From Parachlorella kessleri (taxonomy: Eukaryota > Chlorophyta > Trebouxiophyceae > Chlorellales > Chlorellaceae), in NCBI GenBank assembly GCA_001598975.1, contig BBXU01001567.1:1-11309 (forward strand): a stretch of 11,309 bases of DNA, written 5' to 3'. The translations under genes and the position numbers were made by a program. The first letter of the stretch is position 1, and each line of letters starts with the position of its first letter. Positions 8,001 through 11,309 of the stretch are shown in pieces. Below the pieces are notes generated by a model that was given only the letters and a program-made list of their open reading frames with translations, ran no database searches and was not told the DNA's origin.

Positions 8001-10415
8001 CACTAAATACAACAGCTTGTGCAGGAATTGCCGGCCAAACGTTCTTATACCTGAGGAAGCCAGGCGCTGGGGGTCGAAGGAAGCACCCAGGTCGGCCATG
8101 CGAGGCCCCTGCTTGTTGTGCTTGTTCAGCTCCCAGCCGCCCACTGCAGGCATGCACGCCCTTCCTTGAGTCATTTGGCTTGTATCGTAATTACCATTAT
8201 CGTGGAACCCCCCGCCCATCACCCACATCCTCACCTGGCCTTTACTATCTTTGGATTGGCTTTTGCTCTCTTTGAACAGCCAAGCCTGGAACGGAGGCGA
8301 CACAGGTGTTTGAGGTCTGGCTTTCCGTCCAAGCACGCAGCCTCCGGTGTTGTGAAATCCAGTGAGTAACTAGCAGCGTCCAGCATACCAGCAAGCGCGG
8401 CGTCCTGCCAGCGGCAATCAGCCGGCCCTCCTAGCTGGGCTCCCCACCTGCTTCAGGGGAATACTCCGCCGGCAGCTCTGGCAGGGCCACTCGCAACACA
8501 ATGCTGGCTTGCCCGTCAAAGAGCCCCTTCCGCTGGCGCAGGCACAGCACTGTCAGCTTCTCCACTCTCCACCTAAACAGATGGCCAGGCAGGCGGCAAA
8601 TGGAGGCAGGGAAAACCACCCAACCCCAAGTTACAAAAGGGCTGGAAGCAGAGGTTGGTTCCATGCATATTGAAGCAGGCCGCTCATTAGCCAGCTAGGT
8701 TGTTCAGGGAGCTATGCTTTCGTATTTGCAAGAGGAACACGGAAAGCCCATTCCCGACAGCCAGTTCCCAAAGCCTTGGTTGCACCAATGCAATCTCATC
8801 TCAGCAAAGTCTCTTGCACAAACCCACAGGCGGCCCACCCACCTGGCGGCCGCCATGAGCAGTACATTGCGTAGGGGCCACGCAGGGTGCTCTGGCAAAT
8901 TCCCACAGTCCACAACTGCCAGGCACACATCCGCGCGCTCCCCTTGCTGTTGCAGCTCCCCTGCTTCGTGCGGCTGCCGCAGTCGCTGCTGCGCCTGCAG
9001 CTGCTGCCACACAGCAAGCGGCACAGCGGCAACCGGTGGGTCGCCCACGCTGCCGCTGCCGTCAGCAAGGCTGCTGCTTACGCTGACTAACCAGCAGGGG
9101 TGCCCTGGGTGGTCCGCTGTGAATGCTGAGCATGCTGCCAGCACCTGGACCACAATAAAAAACATCATCTTCTGGGTTCGCTAAATCCATTTCCCTCTCT
9201 AAGCACTACATGACATTCATGAGGTGGGGTGAGGAGGCCATCACTTGCACAGCTTGGTGAAACGGTACTGGAAGCTGGGCAATGGCAGGGGTACAAACAC
9301 CTCTGCGCTGCACGCATGCCCAGCACCATAAGCAGTCAAGCTTTGCCCACCTGATCCGCCGTTGAACCAAAATGCACAGCCAAGCTGACCGCAGGAGCCG
9401 CTGTGAATGCTGAGGGCGGCTTCAGGGCAGGGAATGCAAACCTGCACGGGCCATAAGCGAGCTCGGAGAAGCATTCTCTAAGGAAAACATGTGGCAACAA
9501 TATCCGAAGCTATGTTTTGAGGCGAGGGATTTCGGTGCTCGGTCGTCCAGTCTGCCCCTCAATCCATGACGGCAAGGGTGATGGCAAGGAAGGCTCTGCT
9601 TTGGGCGTTATGAGCCTCCACCATCCCACTCAATCCCCCACCAGTAGTGGTATTTGTAATGCTTGAGGTCGCAGTAGGCCAGCAACACCAAGCGCTGCAA
9701 ATCTTGGGGGCTGCGCTCCGCTTCCCCAGACTCTATCGCATCCCAGATCCGGCTGGCGACCTGCGGCAAACACCACCTGCCACGCTGTGTTTGTGGCGCA
9801 GGACTACCATTGGCATTAACCTGCAATGGTGATTTAAAGCAGGGATCTCACACCAGCGAAAGCGCAGCGCCAGCTCAGCACCCCTAAACTGGTCGCCAGT
9901 GACGCCTTCAGCCCAGGCGAGACCCAAGCACTGCCAAAAACGAACTGCTCTGAACTTGCCTGCTGCACGGCTGCCTTCCTGTCGAACCTTGCCAGCTGCT
10001 CAACTGTGTTGAAACAGTAGAGGTCGCCCTGCACCTCAACCGTGGTCAAAGCTGTGCGACTGGGACCTTGGCTGGGGCGTGCTGCGCCTCCAACGCTGCC
10101 TGGAACAGCTGCTGCTGCTATTGCTGCTGGGAGTAGGGACTTGGGGTCGACGCTGAGATAGCCTGGGAGCTCAGTGCGGTTGTTCACAGTGTACTGGGCT
10201 GTGATGGGGAGCGGGCCTTCTTGCAGCTTGAGCTTGTGTAGCTTGAGGTCGCCCAGCTCGCCCCAGAACTGCTGCTCCACGATGCTCTGCAAGGTTAAGG
10301 GTTACAGGAGAGGAATTCTGACGGATGGCGGAGTTGTCCAGGGAGTGACAGCGTCATGAATAGCTAGCGTCGCTGCCTCACACACCTGGAGCGGTTGGAA
10401 TTGGAGGGTCTCCAT
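4896..10415 (-). CDS. ATG7: ATG7, E1-like autophagy activating enzyme (13 exons)
   Basis: ATG7 adenylates the C-terminal glycine of the ubiquitin-like proteins ATG8 and ATG12, holds them as a thioester, and passes them to the E2 enzymes ATG3 and ATG10. It acts in the cytosol as a homodimer. Exons on the minus strand: 10415-10386, 10286-9960, 9760-9642, 9441-9351, 9144-8843, 8572-8448, 8143-8051, 7622-7432, 7144-6977, 6759-6276, 5862-5639, 5417-5253, 5003-4896. They sum to 2427 bases with unbroken phase, giving 808 residues plus TAA; human ATG7 has about 703. The N-terminal E2-binding domain spans about 1-300 ([28 protein letters not shown]). The adenylation domain follows: [17 protein letters not shown] 393-398, [40 protein letters not shown] and GFMVMRHG. 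The catalytic cysteine is Cys652, and CxxC pairs lie at 630/633 and 729/732. No frame-consistent ATG lies immediately upstream of 10415. The family call is very secure; individual splice edges are inferred from phase and conservation. Confidence 0.97.
5639..5862 (-). other. ATG7: ATG7 exon 11: catalytic cysteine
   Basis: The exon begins inside a valine codon split with exon 10, giving [17 protein letters not shown] across the junction. The Cys of [10 protein letters not shown] (residue 652) aligns with the thioester-forming cysteine of animal, plant and yeast ATG7. It continues through [10 protein letters not shown] and VPHMIRGQL, conserved structural segments of the adenylation domain. The donor is CAG|GTACGC. 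Confidence 0.95.
6277..6759 (-). other. ATG7: ATG7 exon 10: active-site segment plus low-complexity insertion
   Basis: The first part (residues 483-540) holds the conserved [18 protein letters not shown] and [16 protein letters not shown] segments, and the last part holds [12 protein letters not shown] with the first zinc CxxC. Between them, residues 541-626 are an Ala/Pro-rich, then Gln/Glu-rich, then Gly-rich stretch of about 86 residues, where human ATG7 has about 36. It includes seven CAG codons in a row (plus-strand CTG repeat at 6448-6468). No splice signal suggests removal: the frame stays open and no clear donor/acceptor pair flanks it. The exon's final base is 6276. Confidence 0.85.
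6448..6468. repeat. (CTG)7 trinucleotide microsatellite in ATG7 exon 10
   Basis: Seven uninterrupted CTG units on the plus strand are read as CAG on the coding strand and give a run of seven glutamines between GQPLEQE and TEEGEEE. Such repeats often vary in length between strains. Confidence 0.95.
7432..7622 (-). other. ATG7: ATG7 exon 8: nucleotide-binding loop of the adenylation domain
   Basis: This exon carries the strongest family signature in the window. It encodes [11 protein letters not shown], then [17 protein letters not shown] and [26 protein letters not shown] is the glycine-rich loop that holds ATP in E1 enzymes, and the Asp of FVDN belongs to the same Rossmann-like fold. The acceptor (7624-7623) and the donor CCG|GTAAGG (after 7432) are clear. 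Joining exon 7 restores ASSAVDLNL, and joining exon 9 restores [13 protein letters not shown], both as expected from animal and plant ATG7. Confidence 0.95.
9114..9130. repeat. 17-base direct repeat, copy 1 (second copy 9398-9414)
   Basis: CCGCTGTGAATGCTGAG occurs exactly here and at 9398-9414, 284 bases apart. Both copies lie in ATG7 coding sequence (exons 5 and 4) and are read in the same frame as SAFTA on the minus strand. Confidence 0.9.
9398..9414. repeat. 17-base direct repeat, copy 2 (first copy 9114-9130)
   Basis: This is the exact copy of CCGCTGTGAATGCTGAG inside ATG7 exon 4, encoding PPSAFTAAP; the other copy in exon 5 encodes ACSAFTADH. Flanking bases do not match. Confidence 0.9.
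9761..9959 (-). other. ATG7 intron 2, GC-AG class
   Basis: The donor reads CAGCAG|GCAAGT and the acceptor TTTGCCGCAG|GTC. GCAAGT after AG is the typical strong form of the rare GC donor. Splicing here joins KAAVQQ to [12 protein letters not shown], which matches the ATG7 family exactly where human ATG7 has EQAANEIWESIKSG. No GT donor nearby preserves that alignment. Confidence 0.85.
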
Positions 10416-10637
10416 GTCATATATGCGACAAGTCCAATAAGGTCCCGACAGTGGCGGACGACATGCAGGAGAAACAAAATAGAGTTTGCTGTGTGTGACC
10501 AACCCTGACTCACTTTGCGCGCTGGAGCCCTGTGTAATGGAAAGTCTTGCACCCTACAGAACCTCACCCAATGTCGCAGTCGAATTGAGATCCAGACTGC
10601 TGAACAGCCGGCGGAGAGTGGCTGTCAGGATTGCAAC
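10416..10637. promoter_or_regulatory. Bidirectional intergenic promoter between ATG7 and the right-hand gene
   Basis: The start codons of ATG7 (10415, minus) and the right-hand gene (10638, plus) lie back to back, about 220 bases apart. Both 5' untranslated regions and both core promoters must fit here unless a transcript has a distant untranslated exon. A CCAAT-like element (CCAATAA, plus strand) starts near 10434. ATATAT at 10419-10424 is too close to the ATG7 start to act as its TATA box. No clear TATA box is seen for either gene. Confidence 0.6.
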
Positions 10638-11307
10638 ATGGGATTCCTGGATAGTCTCTTTGCTCCAACTGACGAGGTATTTACGCAACCGCAGCACATG
10701 TTTGCACGTTGCCCTGCAGCAACCTGCGTTTGGCAGGCTACCAGCAAACAGGGATTCGGACCCTTGTGCTTGGGAGACCAGCAGACTCCGCTATGCTGCA
10801 GGTGAGGTTTATAAGCCAGACGTTGGCCGACTACCGGGAAGTGAGGAAGATTTACCACTACGACTACAGCCCGGAAGACCTCACTGCCCTGAAGCACTGC
10901 GCTACCGACTTGCGGCCGTTCACCTGGAGCGCACTGCCGGCGGGCGTCACCTGGTGGCTCAGTGGCCGCGTCGTACCCACGGCAGGGTGCGCTAGGGAGA
11001 GGAGATATGCAACATGCACAGTCGCCAGCTTCCCTTCGCATATGCCAGCATTCTGGCCTGCCCTGACGCAATATCACCACCGGCATGCCGTCCCTCAGGT
11101 GCCCTGCTCAATTGCACGCCACGTACTAGTACCACCCACCTGCAGGACTTCCACCTGACAGGCCAAATCCATGGCTGTGCTGAAGGCTCTTCTGACAGCT
11201 GCAAGAGTGTTGCTGCTGCTGCAGGCGTCCGCTGCCCTTCAGGATAGCTGTGGCCGTGGCAAGGCTTATTGGGACAGGGCAGGTGTTCCGAGCAGGCTAC
11301 TTGGCAG
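10638..11307 (+). CDS. Small predicted membrane protein, 5' part (runs off right edge)
   Basis: I do not recognise this gene. The proposed exons are 10638-10676 (MGFLDSLFAPTDE), 10802-10986 and 11225-11307, with donors GAG|GTATTT, GG|GTGCGC and CAG|GT at the window end; all junctions keep phase. AACATGG is a good start context and is the first ATG in frame. The second exon begins VRFISQTLADYREVRKIYHY and ends PFTWSALPAGVTWWLSGR, a likely first membrane span. The third reads RPLPFRIAVAVARLIGTG, a likely second span. The layout, a short charged N-terminus followed by an aromatic residue, SLP/ALP and paired hydrophobic segments, recalls OCIA-domain mitochondrial/endosomal proteins, but only loosely. 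It is transcribed away from ATG7. The first two exons are more secure than the third. Confidence 0.6.
11022..11098 (+). other. Possible alternative exon 3 of the right-hand gene
   Basis: Between proposed exons 2 and 3, an acceptor (CACAG) and a donor (TCAG|GTGCCC) bound an open segment with the same entry and exit phase as exon 3. It would encode RQLPFAYASILACPDA and so on, starting much like exon 3 (RPLPF). Including both exons in one transcript would break the frame. The donor is weak, so this may be chance. Confidence 0.25.
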
Positions 11308-11309
11308 GT

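Noticed and set aside
8714..9184. Plus-strand open frame of 156 residues
   Set aside because: It is the antisense shadow of ATG7 exon 5.
10416..10502. In-frame upstream extension of ATG7
   Set aside because: The frame is open upstream but contains no ATG (it would need TTG), and the ATG7 family starts close to METLQF.

Overview
This window looks like nuclear DNA from a eukaryotic green alga (a chlorophyte; inferred, not proven). It is GC-rich, its genes are broken into short exons by introns of roughly 100-490 bases with GT-AG (once GC-AG) ends, and TGTAA, the usual chlorophyte polyadenylation signal, lies downstream of one gene. There are no bacterial-style operons, RNA genes, CRISPR arrays or recognisable mobile elements. 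Almost all long open frames here are shadows. The real coding sequence had to be assembled from short spliced segments, using reading phase and protein-family conservation.

The centre and right of the window are filled by one gene that can be reconstructed completely. It is ATG7 on the minus strand (10415 down to 4896), the E1-like activating enzyme of autophagy. Thirteen exons join in phase to give about 808 residues, including the GAGTLG nucleotide-binding loop, the catalytic cysteine in DQQCTV, two zinc-binding CxxC pairs and an acidic C-terminus ending in WEEL. Intron 2 is of the rare GC-AG type, and exon 10 carries a glutamine- and glutamate-rich insertion.

Right of ATG7 and divergent from it, a plus-strand gene starts at 10638, about 220 bases away, and runs off the right edge. 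It encodes a small predicted membrane protein, and the two genes probably share a promoter. On the left edge (24-1345, plus) are the last exons of a gene I do not recognise, with SP/TP repeats and a Q/P-rich end. Its likely poly(A) signal is near 1918. Between that gene and ATG7, coding-like spliced segments on the minus strand (4065 down to about 2919) suggest a further unrecognised gene with its own TATA box. This gene is tentative, as are its exact exons.

The layout is therefore: left gene (+) convergent with the tentative gene (-); ATG7 (-) tandem and upstream of that gene; right gene (+) head-to-head with ATG7. I found no convincing novel system. The points most worth a second look are the tentative gene, the ATG7 insertion and C-terminal WEEL motif, a 17-base repeat inside ATG7, and a possible pair of alternative exons in the right-hand gene.
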